Of a stretch of 64,000 nucleotides of DNA, positions 25,716 through 36,838 are shown one piece after another; the stretch's first letter is position 1; every line of letters starts with the position of its first letter. Origin of the DNA: Emticicia oligotrophica DSM 17448 (GTDB taxonomy: Bacteria; Bacteroidota; Bacteroidia; Cytophagales; Spirosomataceae). Under the pieces are notes generated by a model, which was not told the origin of the DNA, searched no databases, and saw nothing but the letters and a program-made list of their open reading frames with translations. Location: the NCBI RefSeq assembly GCF_000263195.1, contig NC_018748.1:930001-994000 (forward strand), written 5' to 3'. The translations under genes and the position numbers were made by a program.

Positions 25716-26399
25716 TTATTCCAAATATAATTTCTGCTCTTCTTTTCTAACTCTGAATCCCATCATTGAAAGGTATTCAGCCGCAAGATTGGCAGTATAT
25801 GGATGCCATGTAAATTGCGGTAAATTTTTAGGCAACCATTCTTGAAAATTCATGCCATAACTTTTCGAAGCTCCTATCCAATCGGCAATCATTTCGGCAA
25901 CGTATATACTTGGCATCGGTATAGGGGTAGTGGCTCCGCTTCGTTCTACACTCAACCAATACTCAGGATGATGGGGATTATATAACTTATGATGATGCCA
26001 CGCCTTCTGAAAAAGTGAATAGGTGGTCTTAGGGTTTTTAAAATCATGAATAGCATATCCATAAGCCTCTTGCAAAGAAAACTTCGATAAATCATGCACC
26101 CAAAGATTATACTTAAACTGCTCAATTGGGTCTTTAGTATTGTTATCTGCCAGAGAAAGCAACTTAATAAACCAACTTTCCTTTAAAAACTCCATTCCCG
26201 CTTTGCGAACTTCTATTTTGTGAGGAATAACTGTATTAATAAAATACTTTTCCACGAGAGTCCATATCTCATCATCTTCATAATCATGGCTTTCCACTTC
26301 AAAACGCTCATACAGCAAACGCACCAGTTTCTTTGAATCATGGTTATTTTCGCAAAATAATGAGAATATTTTACGTTCAAATATATGTTGTTTTTTCAT
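25716..26399 (-). CDS. DUF5662 family protein
   Basis: 227 residues. The core has WVHDLSKFSLQEAYGYAIHDF and AWHHHKLYNPHHPEYW, His/Asp-rich motifs typical of DUF5662, which suggest a metal-binding helical enzyme of HD-like appearance; no activity is known to me. The C-terminal part includes IADWIGASKSYGM. The N-terminal ~85 residues (KIFSLFCENNHDSKKL and onward) are less conserved. The start at 26399 is chosen because a longer frame would run through the terminator at 26415-26444 and into the TonB receptor gene. Cytoplasmic. It follows the receptor on the same strand but is separated by the terminator. Confidence 0.75.
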   Translation of the reverse strand: MKKQHIFERKIFSLFCENNHDSKKLVRLLYERFEVESHDYEDDEIWTLVEKYFINTVIPHKIEVRKAGMEFLKESWFIKLLSLADNNTKDPIEQFKYNLWVHDLSKFSLQEAYGYAIHDFKNPKTTYSLFQKAWHHHKLYNPHHPEYWLSVERSGATTPIPMPSIYVAEMIADWIGASKSYGMNFQEWLPKNLPQFTWHPYTANLAAEYLSMMGFRVRKEEQKLYLE

Positions 26400-26414
26400 A
26401 AGACTTGATAATGC

Positions 26415-26444
26415 AAAAACCCCCACTTTGCAGCGGGGGTTTTT
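26415..26444. terminator. Intrinsic terminator of the Oar-like receptor gene
   Basis: AAAAACCCCC (26415-26424), 10-nt loop, GGGGGTTTTT (26435-26444). Symmetric, so it can act in both directions; it sits just after the receptor stop codon. Confidence 0.9.
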
Positions 26445-26466
26445 GATAATATTATATTTGAAAAGA

Positions 26467-29400
26467 TTAGTCGAAAATATAACGAATTCCGAATTGTCCT
26501 TGCCAAACATTGTTGATGTTAATACTCTTTACAAAAGCATCACGTAATAAGATAGTTGAACCATCTACTACTTGTGTAGCCATACGGTAAGAAGGAACAC
26601 CAGCAGCACTGATAGATGCTAAACTCAATGGGTTAGTGGCTGTCGTTGACATAGCTACACCCCATTTGTTGTTAAGAAGGTTACCAACGTTCAACACGTC
26701 AAAACGTAAACGAATGGTATTTTTCTTGCCTTTTTTACCAGTTGCTACGTAAAAATCTTGCTCAATTGTGAAGTCAAAACGAGTCAAAGATGGTACAGCA
26801 GCACCATTTCTTTCTGAATATTGTCCACGTTTTGTGCTTAAATATGGATGGTTATCAATGTATGTATCAAATGCAGAAGCTTGTTGCTCAGGAGAGAAAG
26901 TAACTGCAGATGCACCCGAACCTACTGTTAATGGAGCAAAAGTAAGGTCAGAAGCCTTGTTTGGAACAAAGATAAGGTCGTTGTTTTGACCATCACCATT
27001 CAAGTCATTACCATATGTGTAAGAAACTTTAAATCCACTGTTAGCAACCATACCTAAAGTAAACATAGTAGAACCACCTAATTTACCACCATAGTTGATA
27101 CGGTAGTTTACATAACCTACTAAACGGTGACGTAAGTCGTTATCTGACCAAGATGGAGTCAAGTAATTTTGACCTCTAACCGTAGGGATATTAGCTAATA
27201 CTGTACTTGCAACCGATTGTAAATCTTTTGCTTTAGCGTATGTATAACCAATCATTCCACTGAAACCTTTAGTAGCTACTTTCTCAACTTTAGCTGTCAA
27301 AGAGTAAGAGTAACCTTCTTTTGTATTAGTCAAAATAAAGGCGTTAGTATTAGCAGAGTTGATAAAACGAGCAGGGTTTACAGCTGCACCTGACAAACCA
27401 GAAGCAGGGAAACGGTCACGATTATCAGGACCACTAAATGTAGCTGATGGAGCTTTCAAGTTACCATCAATATAACGAAGAGCTTGGATGTTATCGTTGT
27501 AAATACCTTCAACTGTACCGATTAAGCCCCAAGGTAATTTTTGGTCAACTGCTAAACTTGTTTTCCAAATAATTGGGTTCTTAAGGTTATCAGTCGATGC
27601 GTTGATTACGTATGCAGGAAGCTTAGTGATATCAGTAGTAGCTGGCTTATAGCGGCTTGGGTCTGTAGTAAACGGATAAGCAGTTGTATTAGTAAAGTTC
27701 AATACCGCTGTATTTACACCGTTGTTACCCAATTGGTTAGAAACCAATACTTGCGGAATACGTGAAACAAACAAACCAGTACCACCACGGATTTGTGTGC
27801 TCTTATCTCCTTTCACATCATAGTTGAAACCTAAACGTGGAGTTGCAATTACTTTGTTGCTTGGGAAAGCTCCAGTTGAGATTTTCAAATCAGCATTATT
27901 TTCATCTTTGTAAGTCAAACCTTCAACAACTGGGTTATTAAAGTCTTTAGCGTACTTATCATTGTAATCAAATACATCTAAACGAAGACCTGCAGTAACT
28001 TTTAAACGGTCGTTAACAGAATACTCGTCTTGTAAATAAGTAGAATATGTGTTTTGTTTCAAAGTTTGAAGTGGTTCTCCACCGTCTGGCAATAATGAAT
28101 AACGGTAGTTAAAACGTGCTACTGGAACTGGAGAAACTGCAAGGCTTGGATTAGCTTTATAAGCCAAAGCAGCTGTTTTGAAATCAGCGATAGAGTTAAA
28201 TACCCAAACACCATTCGATGCAGGGAAGAACACGTTGTTAGATTGGAAAGCTTCGAAAGACAAACCAAAAGTTACATTGTGTTTTCCAGCAAAATAACTC
28301 AAGTTATTCGTTACGTTGAAAGTAGAATAATTCAATTTGTTATTAGGCGTGAATGGGTCGAAACCAACTGAAGTATAAGTACTTCCTGCATTCAAGATAT
28401 CAACTGTTGGGAAAATACCTGTACGGTAAGTACGGTCTTCGATTTGCTTGTTATAAGTAGCGATTAAGTTATTTGCAAATTTACCATTGAAATTTGAGTT
28501 TAATTCAGCTACAAACGAACGTGTATTATCTGCAATTTTATAACCAGTATTTTGTGGTGATAATGCTAATGCCGAGTTTGTACGGTTACCATTACCAGCT
28601 GTATTACTACTGTTACTATTACTAATGATAGCATCTGAACCAGAATCGTGGTGAGAATAACGCACTGATAATTTATGGTTGTTGTTGATGTTATAATCCA
28701 AACGAACCAATCCTTTCTTACTGTTAATTTCGTTATTGAAACCATCAAGTTCACCAGCTTCCCAACCGAAGTTAGAGCTCATGAAGCTTGCTAAATCTTG
28801 CAAGTCAGCGTAAGTAGTACGAGATACGTTACCAGTTGCACCATTACGGTTAGCTGACCATGTAAGAGCTGGTGTAGAGCTATTAAACATCTCGAAGTTA
28901 GCGAAGATAAATAACTTATCTTTGATGATTGGAGCTCCAACTCTAAAACCAAAAGTTTTTTCATTAATATTAACTGTAGGTAAATCTTTACCATCAGCTT
29001 TCTTACCAACCATGTCGCTTCCTCTTGTAAGGTAATATACCGAACCAGTTACATCGTTAGTTCCTGAACGAGTTACGGCGTTGATACCGGCACCAGCAAA
29101 TCCTGATTGACGAACATCAAAAGGAGCAATGTTGATTTGTACTTGCTCAATCGCATCAAGAGATACAGCAGTTGTACCAGTACGTCCACCTGCTTGTGAT
29201 GAGCTACCTAAACCAAAACCATTATTGAAAACTGAACCATCAATAGTGAAGTTGTTTAGACGGCTATCTTGACCAGCAAAAGAACGACCATTGCTATAAG
29301 CATTGTATTTAGTAATGTCATCAATAGTACGACCGATAGTTGGTAAGCTATTTACAGCATTCAAACCTAAAGTTGTAGAAGCACCAGTACGGCTAGAAGA

Positions 29401-29814
29401 AATAATATCTGAGCGACCAGATGTTACTTTTACCTCATCTAAAAATGTACCAGCTTCATCTAATTTTACATCAACGTTAGCCGAAGAACCCAAGCTTGTT
29501 ACCACACCTTCTTTAACAGCCTCTTTGTATCCAACAAATGAGAAAGAAACTTTGTAAGGACCACCTACACGAACAGAAGGAAGAATGTAACGACCAGCAG
29601 AATTTGATACCGTTCCGTATTTAGTACCTGATGGTACGTGAACGGCTAGGATAGTTGCACCAGGCAAGCCTTCACCTTTAGCGTCAGTAACTAAACCGCT
29701 AATAGAAGAGGTCGTTACTTGGGCGAAGCTTTGAAAAGCAAATAACATTACTGTAAGAAGACCGAACGCTCCTCGCAAAGCGAGACGTGGCCCGAAAGTA
29801 AATTTTCGCATCAT
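26467..29814 (-). CDS. Oar-like TonB-dependent receptor
   Basis: 1115 residues from the first of two adjacent ATG codons (29814; 29811 is equivalent). Signal peptide to about residue 32 ([15 protein letters not shown]). A carboxypeptidase-regulatory-like beta-sandwich follows at ~35-125 ([20 protein letters not shown]), then a plug with [29 protein letters not shown] and [20 protein letters not shown], and a large outer-membrane barrel ending in QFGIRYIFD. The plug wording matches the Oar group (first known in Myxococcus adhesion), not SusC. Monocistronic with a terminator. Substrate unknown; its size and codon-rich character suggest high expression (inference). The longer frame upstream is rejected because it lacks a signal. 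Confidence 0.88.
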   Translation of the reverse strand: MMRKFTFGPRLALRGAFGLLTVMLFAFQSFAQVTTSSISGLVTDAKGEGLPGATILAVHVPSGTKYGTVSNSAGRYILPSVRVGGPYKVSFSFVGYKEAVKEGVVTSLGSSANVDVKLDEAGTFLDEVKVTSGRSDIISSSRTGASTTLGLNAVNSLPTIGRTIDDITKYNAYSNGRSFAGQDSRLNNFTIDGSVFNNGFGLGSSSQAGGRTGTTAVSLDAIEQVQINIAPFDVRQSGFAGAGINAVTRSGTNDVTGSVYYLTRGSDMVGKKADGKDLPTVNINEKTFGFRVGAPIIKDKLFIFANFEMFNSSTPALTWSANRNGATGNVSRTTYADLQDLASFMSSNFGWEAGELDGFNNEINSKKGLVRLDYNINNNHKLSVRYSHHDSGSDAIISNSNSSNTAGNGNRTNSALALSPQNTGYKIADNTRSFVAELNSNFNGKFANNLIATYNKQIEDRTYRTGIFPTVDILNAGSTYTSVGFDPFTPNNKLNYSTFNVTNNLSYFAGKHNVTFGLSFEAFQSNNVFFPASNGVWVFNSIADFKTAALAYKANPSLAVSPVPVARFNYRYSLLPDGGEPLQTLKQNTYSTYLQDEYSVNDRLKVTAGLRLDVFDYNDKYAKDFNNPVVEGLTYKDENNADLKISTGAFPSNKVIATPRLGFNYDVKGDKSTQIRGGTGLFVSRIPQVLVSNQLGNNGVNTAVLNFTNTTAYPFTTDPSRYKPATTDITKLPAYVINASTDNLKNPIIWKTSLAVDQKLPWGLIGTVEGIYNDNIQALRYIDGNLKAPSATFSGPDNRDRFPASGLSGAAVNPARFINSANTNAFILTNTKEGYSYSLTAKVEKVATKGFSGMIGYTYAKAKDLQSVASTVLANIPTVRGQNYLTPSWSDNDLRHRLVGYVNYRINYGGKLGGSTMFTLGMVANSGFKVSYTYGNDLNGDGQNNDLIFVPNKASDLTFAPLTVGSGASAVTFSPEQQASAFDTYIDNHPYLSTKRGQYSERNGAAVPSLTRFDFTIEQDFYVATGKKGKKNTIRLRFDVLNVGNLLNNKWGVAMSTTATNPLSLASISAAGVPSYRMATQVVDGSTILLRDAFVKSININNVWQGQFGIRYIFD

Positions 29815-29876
29815 GTTTTTTTTGGAGTTAGAAATGTTTGAAGTAAAAATCATTAAGTGGTTTTTAATTTTCGGTA

Positions 29877-29910
29877 CAAAGGTCTTAAAATTTTTCTCTA
29901 AAAAAAACAA
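29877..29910 (-). promoter_or_regulatory. Possible promoter of the Oar-like receptor gene
   Basis: Minus strand TTG (29910-29908), 23-nt spacer, GACCTTTG (29884-29877), one mismatch from TAnnTTTG. The leader would be about 57 nt. Confidence 0.4.
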
Positions 29911-30032
29911 GCACCTACCCTTTTTATTTTGATAAGTGCTTGAATTACAAGTTTTTATAAGATTTTTAATGAAAAATATTAGTATTGTTCAATTTTTTCG
30001 AGTTAAGAAATTGTTATGCATACCTAATATTT

Positions 30033-31238
30033 TTATGAACCCATAATCTTATGCCCCATTTTATCTCTTTTTGTTTCAAGATAATGCTGATTATGAGGAT
30101 TTGGCTTTATCTCTATAGGAATAGTATTGATGATTTCTAAGCCATAACCTATCAAGCCCGCTCTTTTTCTAGGGTTATTTGAAATTAGCTTAATTTTTGA
30201 CAAGCCTAAATCACGGAGAATTTGGGCCCCAACTCCATAATCACGTTCATCCATTTTAAACCCTAATTCCAAATTCGCCTCTACTGTATCACGCCCCATT
30301 TCTTGCAACTTATAGGCTTTTAGCTTATTCAATAAGCCAATGCCACGCCCTTCTTGATTCATATATAATATTACACCTTTGCCTTCTTTTTCGACCATTT
30401 CCATGGCAGCATGAAGTTGTGGGCCACAGTCGCAGCGGCAGGAACCAAATATATCACCTGTTACACATGAAGAGTGTACACGAACCATTACTTCTTCGTT
30501 TTCATCCCAAGTTCCTTTGATTAATGCTAAGTGTAATTGGTCATTATCTAGCTGACGAAATGCTACCATATCAAAACTTCCCCATTCTGTTGGCATATTA
30601 ACTCCGATTTCTCGCTTAATCAGAGATTCTTTTTCCAAACGATACTCTATAAGGTCTTTAATCGAAACCAACTTAAGGTTAAACTTCTTGGCGATTTCAA
30701 ATAATTGTGGTAAACGGGCCATCGTACCATCTTCATTCAAAATTTCGATTAACACACCCGCAGGCTGTAAACCAGCCAAAACCGCCAAATCAATAGCCGC
30801 TTCGGTATGACCAGAGCGACGTAAAACACCACCTTCAGCAGCTCTAAGTGGGAAAATATGTCCGGGACGTCCTAAATCTTCGGGTTTGGTATTTTTATCT
30901 ACCAACGCTTGAATCGTTTTGGCTCGGTCGCTAGCCGAAATACCTGTGGTACAACCATTGCCCAATAAATCTACAGATACCGTAAACGCTGTTTCATGTT
31001 GTGCAGTATTTTTGCCAACCATCATATCTAATTCCAGCTCTTCACAACGTTGTCTTGTCAGTGGAGTGCACATCAAACCTCTACCTTCTTTTACCATAAA
31101 ATTGACCATTTCGGGCGTAGTTTTTTCAGCTGCACATATAAAATCGCCTTCATTTTCTCGGTCTTCATCATCAACTACAATAATAATCTCACCATTACGA
31201 ATGGCTTCAATTGCGTCTTCTATTCGGTCTAATTTCAT
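30033..31238 (-). CDS. ribBA: Bifunctional DHBP synthase / GTP cyclohydrolase II
   Basis: 401 residues, two domains. The N-terminal ~205 residues are RibB ([56 protein letters not shown]). The C-terminal RibA domain (~210-400) has [20 protein letters not shown] with three zinc cysteines, [11 protein letters not shown] and [11 protein letters not shown]. The two halves make the two riboflavin precursors from ribulose 5-phosphate and GTP. It is monocistronic here, with no rib operon around it. I see no convincing FMN riboswitch in the 190-nt upstream region. Confidence 0.97.
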   Translation of the reverse strand: MKLDRIEDAIEAIRNGEIIIVVDDEDRENEGDFICAAEKTTPEMVNFMVKEGRGLMCTPLTRQRCEELELDMMVGKNTAQHETAFTVSVDLLGNGCTTGISASDRAKTIQALVDKNTKPEDLGRPGHIFPLRAAEGGVLRRSGHTEAAIDLAVLAGLQPAGVLIEILNEDGTMARLPQLFEIAKKFNLKLVSIKDLIEYRLEKESLIKREIGVNMPTEWGSFDMVAFRQLDNDQLHLALIKGTWDENEEVMVRVHSSCVTGDIFGSCRCDCGPQLHAAMEMVEKEGKGVILYMNQEGRGIGLLNKLKAYKLQEMGRDTVEANLELGFKMDERDYGVGAQILRDLGLSKIKLISNNPRKRAGLIGYGLEIINTIPIEIKPNPHNQHYLETKRDKMGHKIMGS

Positions 31239-31430
31239 TTATTTATCTTTATAATTGATTTTATTGTAGAACAGTTACACTCACTAAATCGTTTGTAAAG
31301 GTAGTATATTTTATGCAAATCCTCTTTGTAGATAAACATTGGTTTTAGTTTTTCACAAAATCTTTGCCCTCGCTAAACTAATTAACCCTCGTCTTTTGTA
31401 GAACAAAAATAATTATCAACTCACATTTTC

Positions 31431-32870
31431 TTATTTCTCAGAAAAAGGAAACGCTATTGTAAATATAGTTCCACCACCTAACTCAGACTCAACTTCTACT
31501 CGGGCATGGTGCGATTGCAGAATTGTTAGGGTTGCAGCCAAACCCAATCCTAAACCATTTGTCTTGAGCGTAAAATAGGGTTCGAATAGTCGATTAAGAT
31601 TCTCTTGACTTATTCCTACGCCATTATCTTGAATAATGACATGGAAATACTCTTGATGGGCAACCGTTGAAATTGTCAGCACACCTTTCTCAGCCTCCAT
31701 TGCCTCAATCGCATTAATTATGAGGTTTAAGAAAGCTATTTTTATTTTCGATTGGTCGAGATAAAGCCTACAATCTTTGCTGAAATGCTTAATTAAATTG
31801 ATTTTTTTGAGGTTAATTCGGTCAAGGGCTTCGCTCAATGCACGCTCAATTAGCTCAACAACTGAAACTTCGCTTAAAACAGTCTCTTGAGGTTTGAAAG
31901 ACTCTAAAAGCTCTGTGATAAGCGTATTTATTCGACGACTATTTCGCCTAATAATATCCGTAAAAAGTTTTAACTCTTCATCCGTTAGTTCGGGTTCAAG
32001 TTGGTCAAGCGAAAGATGAATATTGGTCAGAGGGTTTCGAACTTCATGTGCTAATGTACGGGCCAAGCGTGCAGTAGAAGCCGATTTTTCAGCCAACAGA
32101 CGGTCGCGTTCGAGTTTTTTTCTTGAAGTAATATCTTGAATAACAATCAAAAAGTAACTATTGCCTTCGCTATCATTTTGCTTACTTCCACTCAAAGAAC
32201 AAAGTACTCTTTCTCCATTTTTGTTAACTAACCAAATATCAAAATTATCTATGGAGTTGTTCAATTCAAGTACCTGTTTGAAGCGTTTATAAGCATCTTC
32301 TTCTGCAAAGAAATTTTTGAAAATTATCTTTACTTCATGAGTATCCTCAAATCCTAATAGTTCACAGGCAGTTTTATTTTGGTAAAAAATTACCCCATCA
32401 GACGACTTTAATATAATCGCCTCTTTCATGTGCTCAAAGATGCTTTTTAAGCGAGTTTCATTTTCACGTAAACGCTTCACCACATCAGCTCTTTCGAGAG
32501 CATATCTGATACACCGGTCTAATTTCTCAGCATCTAAATCGGTTTTTACTAAATAATCCATGGCCCCTAATCGCATGGCCTCGTTATCTACCTGATTATC
32601 TCCCTTTCCCGTGAATAAAATAATAGGAGCAGTAACCCCCATTTCAGTTGCTTCTTTTAGGAGTTCAATCCCTGTTCTTGCCCCCAATAAAAAATCAAAA
32701 AAACACAAATCGAATTTGATTTGTGATAGTCTTTTAACTCCTTCACCAAATGAACTTGCCCAAATAATATCAAATTGTTTTGAGGGAATCTCCTTTAAAT
32801 ATTCAGATGTTAAATAGAAGTCATCTTCATCATCATCAACAATTAAAAGCTTAACTTTTTCAGTGTTCAT
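31431..32870 (-). CDS. REC-PAS-histidine kinase with NtrB-type H-box
   Basis: 479 residues. An N-terminal receiver (~6-125; acidic VDDDEDD, D59 in CFFDFLL, K109 in LVKTD) is followed by a PAS domain (~137-250), a HisKA with H275 in ARTLAHEVRNPLTNI, and an ATPase domain (LNLIINAIEAM, DNGVGI, GLGLGLAATL). The HEVRNPL box is that of kinases that pair with NtrC-type activators. There is no membrane segment, so it is soluble. The start at 32870 forms an ATGA overlap with the upstream receiver gene. The last gene of the rpoN operon, it may take a phosphate on its receiver from that upstream protein and act on the sigma-54 activator (inference). Confidence 0.9.
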   Translation of the reverse strand: MNTEKVKLLIVDDDEDDFYLTSEYLKEIPSKQFDIIWASSFGEGVKRLSQIKFDLCFFDFLLGARTGIELLKEATEMGVTAPIILFTGKGDNQVDNEAMRLGAMDYLVKTDLDAEKLDRCIRYALERADVVKRLRENETRLKSIFEHMKEAIILKSSDGVIFYQNKTACELLGFEDTHEVKIIFKNFFAEEDAYKRFKQVLELNNSIDNFDIWLVNKNGERVLCSLSGSKQNDSEGNSYFLIVIQDITSRKKLERDRLLAEKSASTARLARTLAHEVRNPLTNIHLSLDQLEPELTDEELKLFTDIIRRNSRRINTLITELLESFKPQETVLSEVSVVELIERALSEALDRINLKKINLIKHFSKDCRLYLDQSKIKIAFLNLIINAIEAMEAEKGVLTISTVAHQEYFHVIIQDNGVGISQENLNRLFEPYFTLKTNGLGLGLAATLTILQSHHARVEVESELGGGTIFTIAFPFSEK

Positions 32871-33325
32871 TTTTTTGCTTTTTGGGGAAGTTGAACAATA
32901 TCGAGCCAATAATGACCTAGTGTTTTGGCAATTTCAATAAATTCATCAATAGATACTGGCTTTGTAATAAAGCTATTTATGCCCAATTCGTAGGTTTTTA
33001 ATACATCTTGTTCGGCTTTCGAGGTTGTGAGAGCTACAACGGGGATTGTCTTCAATGCTGTATCTGACTTGATTTCCTTCAATGCTTCTCTTCCATCCAT
33101 TTTAGGCATATTTAAGTCAAGAAGTATTAGTGATGGACTAGGGCAATTTTCAATATTGGCATATTTGTTTCGTTGTTTCAAATAGTCGAGTAACTCAAGA
33201 CCGTCATTTACAAAGCGGATATCGACCAATAATTTACTTTCTTCAAAAGCTTCACGAATGAATAATTGGTCATCTTCATCATCATCTGCTACTAAAATCA
33301 CCAGTTTTTTCTTGTTACTCCCCAT
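32867..33325 (-). CDS. Single-domain Rcp1-like response regulator
   Basis: 152 residues, one receiver domain with no output. Acidic cluster ADDDEDD (13-19), phospho-acceptor D70 in LILLDLNMPKMDGRE, ALTTS and the conserved lysine in FITKPV. The Rcp1 type is commonly paired with phytochrome-like SHDLQEP kinases, and the triple-PAS kinase of that type is encoded 7 nt upstream. Its stop overlaps the next gene's start by 4 nt. It probably shuttles phosphate between kinases. Confidence 0.92.
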   Translation of the reverse strand: MGSNKKKLVILVADDDEDDQLFIREAFEESKLLVDIRFVNDGLELLDYLKQRNKYANIENCPSPSLILLDLNMPKMDGREALKEIKSDTALKTIPVVALTTSKAEQDVLKTYELGINSFITKPVSIDEFIEIAKTLGHYWLDIVQLPQKAKK

Positions 33326-33332
33326 TTCAATT

Positions 33333-35324
33333 TTACGATTTCGTTGTTGGTAAATAAAAAATAAAAGTTGCTCCTATCCCCTCTTCACCTTTGGCCATAA
33401 TATAACCCTGATAAGCTTCTACAATCTTACGACAAATGGCAAGTCCCAAGCCAGTACCAGCATATTCTGCACGCCCATGAAGCCTTTGGAAAATAGCAAA
33501 TATTTGCTCAGTATATTTCGGTTCAAAACCGATTCCATTATCACTGATGACAAACTCATAGTACTCTAGCGTTGGTTTGAGTTGAGTTAATTTGAGTATT
33601 TCTGTCTTTGATAATTTTCGTACACTAATTTGTACTACTGGCGAAACATTTGGTTTACGAAATTTTAATGCATTATCAATAAGATTCTGGAATAATTGCT
33701 GCATCTGAACTTGTTGAGCTTCAACAATGGGCAGGTCTCCTACAATAATTTTTGCATTTTCGTTTTGAATTTTTATTTCAAGGTCGTCAATTACTTGTTT
33801 AACCACTTCATTCAATGCAATTTTTTTCGGAGTTTCCACTCCCCTCGAAGCACGTGAGTATGTCAATAAGTCGTCTATCAGCGTATTCATCCTTTGAGCA
33901 GCATTAATCATCCGTTCTATGAAAAAGCTACCCTCTTCTCCTACAATTTCTTTATATTTTCTTTCAAGTCGCTCCCCAAAAGCTTTTATTTTCCGAAGAG
34001 GTTCTTGTAAATCATGAGAGGCTACGTAGGCGAACTGCTCAAGTTCTTGGTTACTACGATTGAGGGCTACCACCTGACGTTCGAGTTCTCGACGATATGT
34101 TTCAATTTCTGTCAAATCGGCCGTTACACCCACTGCTCGTAACAATCTTCCATTTTCATTATATTGAATTCTAGCCCTAAGTAGAATATTTTTCAGTGTA
34201 CCTTTAGCATCTATAATTCGGTGTTCTATTTCATAAAAAGGTCTCTTTTCAACCAATACTTGTCGGGTATATTCTCGAATTCGCACTTCATCATCCGGGT
34301 GTACGAAGTTATCATAGAAATCAAGTCCAACTCTTCCCGATGGATACTTTTGTGAATCTAATTCAAGAAGTTTAAATAATCCTTCTGACCAGCTAAAATA
34401 TGATTCATTAATATTGCACTCCCAGCTTCCAAACTTAAAAATTGACTCGGCTTCCTCCATTTGCGTATGCTGCCGCTGAAGCTGTATCATATAATCATTT
34501 CGCTCCTTTTCAGCAGTGAAACTAAGCGTATTATCAATGACAGTACCCATTATAATTGTTGTGCCCTTCGATACAAATAGATGCATACGAAGTATTACAT
34601 ATTTAGTATTGCCTACAGCATCAATAATTGTATGAGCATATTCAGAATATGGTTTTCTTTCATTAATGTTAGTATTCACCTCTCTCTCTAAAGTTTCTCT
34701 CTCCTCAAGGGGCACAAAACTTAAATAATAACCATAAGGTACTTTGCCATCAGGGAAACGATTTTTCGGAATACTCAATATTTCAAAAAGTCCATCTGTC
34801 CAGCTTACATAATCACTTCCTGCTTCCATTTCCCATGACCCATATTGAAATGCCCGCTCAGAATCTTGAATATATTGTTGTTTAAACTGCAAAATCTCTT
34901 CTCTGATTATCTGCTCCGTAATATCTTCTGCTATGAGCATCACGTAGTGATTCTTACCTTCAGCATTTTGTTCAATTAAATTTGCTGTGTTTTTCAGAGT
35001 TCTCACCTCACCATTTTTATGGAGGAAAGCCATCATAAATTCAAGATTATCACCAAATTTTAGCTCATTAAATTGCCTTGAAATATCCACTGCAAATGCA
35101 GCTTTATTGGTATGCACCATGATAGGCCCAAGCGAGTTTCCCATCTCTACTATTTCTTCCTTAGAGTAGCCTAAAATATCGGTAATACGGTCACTAATAA
35201 AAACTAAGGTTTTTTTCTCCAAATCAAGCACGTAAATAAGTTGGGGCAATATTTTGACCAAACTTTCTACCTTTTTTCCAATCAACGATAGCCCAAAACT
35301 ACTGCTCATTTTTAGATTGTCCAT
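33333..35324 (-). CDS. Cytoplasmic triple-PAS sensor histidine kinase
   Basis: 663 residues, no transmembrane helix. One N-terminal PAS domain (~15-140) and two closely similar PAS/PAC repeats (~156-268 and ~293-408; FQYGSWEME and FKFGSWECN occur 137 residues apart) lead through a coiled coil to HisKA with H437 in FAYVASHDLQEPLRK and an ATPase domain (NLIDNALKF, DNGIGFEPKYTEQIF, GTGLGLAICRKIV). The duplicated PAS pair suggests a sensor expanded by internal duplication. The signal is unknown, probably redox, gas or a small molecule inside the cell. It is embedded between the NtrC-type gene (6 nt) and the Rcp1-like gene (7 nt). Confidence 0.92.
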   Translation of the reverse strand: MDNLKMSSSFGLSLIGKKVESLVKILPQLIYVLDLEKKTLVFISDRITDILGYSKEEIVEMGNSLGPIMVHTNKAAFAVDISRQFNELKFGDNLEFMMAFLHKNGEVRTLKNTANLIEQNAEGKNHYVMLIAEDITEQIIREEILQFKQQYIQDSERAFQYGSWEMEAGSDYVSWTDGLFEILSIPKNRFPDGKVPYGYYLSFVPLEERETLEREVNTNINERKPYSEYAHTIIDAVGNTKYVILRMHLFVSKGTTIIMGTVIDNTLSFTAEKERNDYMIQLQRQHTQMEEAESIFKFGSWECNINESYFSWSEGLFKLLELDSQKYPSGRVGLDFYDNFVHPDDEVRIREYTRQVLVEKRPFYEIEHRIIDAKGTLKNILLRARIQYNENGRLLRAVGVTADLTEIETYRRELERQVVALNRSNQELEQFAYVASHDLQEPLRKIKAFGERLERKYKEIVGEEGSFFIERMINAAQRMNTLIDDLLTYSRASRGVETPKKIALNEVVKQVIDDLEIKIQNENAKIIVGDLPIVEAQQVQMQQLFQNLIDNALKFRKPNVSPVVQISVRKLSKTEILKLTQLKPTLEYYEFVISDNGIGFEPKYTEQIFAIFQRLHGRAEYAGTGLGLAICRKIVEAYQGYIMAKGEEGIGATFIFYLPTTKS

Positions 35325-35330
35325 GCTTGA

Positions 35331-36806
35331 TTAGTTGTTGAGGTTTATTTGTTTCATTTTATTGTAAAGTGTCTTGCGGTCAATACCTAACACTTCAGCG
35401 GCTTTGGTTTTATTGAATTTTACTTGTTTCAAAACAGTTAGAATGATTTCATATTCTGCATCAAGAGCTGTTGATTTTAAATCTATTTTTGTAGGTAATG
35501 ATTGTTTATTCGGGACACTCACTACAGGCTGAACGGGCGTTTGATAACGTGGCTGCTCTTGCATAGGAGCACTACTATTCGTAAGCTGAGATTCGTCAAA
35601 AAGCAGACGATTATGATTAATTAGTTCAAAAGGCAAGGTACTTATTTCTATGATATCTGATTCTGAAAGCAAAGTTGCACGGCGGATGACGTTTCGCATT
35701 TCACGTAAGTTCCCTGGCCAAGGGTATTGCTGAAAAGCTTTCATGACTTCCTGTGAAAAACCCTTGACATTTTTACCAAGTTCTTCATTAGTTTTTTCTA
35801 AAAAGAATTGAGCGAAATTGAGTAAATCTTCTTTTCGTTCTCTAATTGGCGGCACATCAATACTAAATTCGTTGAATCGGTAGTATAAATCTTCTCGAAA
35901 CTTACCTTTCCTTGCTGCCTCAATTAGACGTTCATTTGAAGCTACAATTAAACGAACATCTACTGCCATCTCCTTATTTCCACCTAAACGGCGTACTTTT
36001 CGTTCTTGCACAACACGCAATAACGACACCTGAATATCGTAAGGTAGATTACCCACCTCATCTAAAAAAAGTGTACCTCCATCAGCCATTTCAAAGTGCC
36101 CAATCTTTTGATTTAAAGCACCAGTAAACGCTCCTTTTTCATGCCCAAAAAGTTCGCTTGCCGCTAAATCTTTTGAAATTGCCCCACAATCCATTGCCAC
36201 AAATGGCCCAGAGGCACGTTTGCTACGTTTGTGTATTTCAAGGGCAATCGCCTCTTTTCCTGAACCACTTTCGCCATAAATCAAAACACTATAATTAGTT
36301 GGAGCAACTAAATCTACTTGCTTATATAAGTGCATAGATTCTGGTCCTTCTCCAAAAATATAATCACCTTTTTTTTCTTTTTTTGTCTTCGTAGGACTTT
36401 CAACTGAACTGGCAGCAGACTCTGCTATATGTACATAATGCACGGGCTGACTAAGTGCCTTTTTGATAGTAAGTAAGATTTCGTCGGGAAAAAGAGGCTT
36501 TGTAATATAATCATAGGCCCCTTGCTTCATGACATTTATGGCGATTTTAATATCTGAATACCCAGTTATGATAAGTACTGGAACATGTGGTAGCTTTTCT
36601 TTAATTTTCAATAAAATAGTAGCACCATCCATATCGCCCAACCTAAAATCAGTCAAAACCAAATCTGGAGTAAAAGTTTCTAAAGTACCCAATCCAGAAG
36701 TACCATCGTGAGCGATTGCCACATCATAACCATTTTTACTAAGAAATCGGCGTAATAGTAAGCAAATATCGGTGTCGTCGTCAATAATTAAGATGCGTTG
36801 TGCCAT
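35331..36806 (-). CDS. Sigma-54-dependent response regulator (NtrC family)
   Basis: 491 residues. Receiver ~1-120 with D53 in LVLTDFRLGD and KP at 103-104. The AAA+ domain (~150-390) has Walker A GESGSGKE (178-185), the sigma-54 contact loop GAFTGA (225-230) and Walker B TLFLDE (245-250). After a Gln/Pro-rich linker, a Fis-type helix-turn-helix closes the protein (TKAAEVLGIDRKTLYNKM). It remodels sigma-54 RNA polymerase at enhancer-controlled promoters after phosphorylation. Its gene follows rpoN by 32 nt, so the sigma factor and activator are made together. Kinase partner inferred: the REC-PAS kinase at the operon's end. Confidence 0.96.
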   Translation of the reverse strand: MAQRILIIDDDTDICLLLRRFLSKNGYDVAIAHDGTSGLGTLETFTPDLVLTDFRLGDMDGATILLKIKEKLPHVPVLIITGYSDIKIAINVMKQGAYDYITKPLFPDEILLTIKKALSQPVHYVHIAESAASSVESPTKTKKEKKGDYIFGEGPESMHLYKQVDLVAPTNYSVLIYGESGSGKEAIALEIHKRSKRASGPFVAMDCGAISKDLAASELFGHEKGAFTGALNQKIGHFEMADGGTLFLDEVGNLPYDIQVSLLRVVQERKVRRLGGNKEMAVDVRLIVASNERLIEAARKGKFREDLYYRFNEFSIDVPPIRERKEDLLNFAQFFLEKTNEELGKNVKGFSQEVMKAFQQYPWPGNLREMRNVIRRATLLSESDIIEISTLPFELINHNRLLFDESQLTNSSAPMQEQPRYQTPVQPVVSVPNKQSLPTKIDLKSTALDAEYEIILTVLKQVKFNKTKAAEVLGIDRKTLYNKMKQINLNN

Positions 36807-36838
36807 GGTGCTAAATTTAGTTTATATAAAATAGGTAA

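Noticed and set aside
25523-25750. 75-codon open frame after the cysteine desulfurase gene
   Set aside because: It crosses the palindromic patch, overlaps the end of the DUF5662 gene, has no family resemblance and no promoter.
26400-26510. N-terminal extension of the DUF5662 protein to 26510
   Set aside because: It would be translated through a strong terminator and the end of the receptor gene, and shows no conserved residues.
31239-31430. FMN riboswitch upstream of ribBA
   Set aside because: None of the conserved RFN-element sequence blocks can be recognised in this AT-rich gap.
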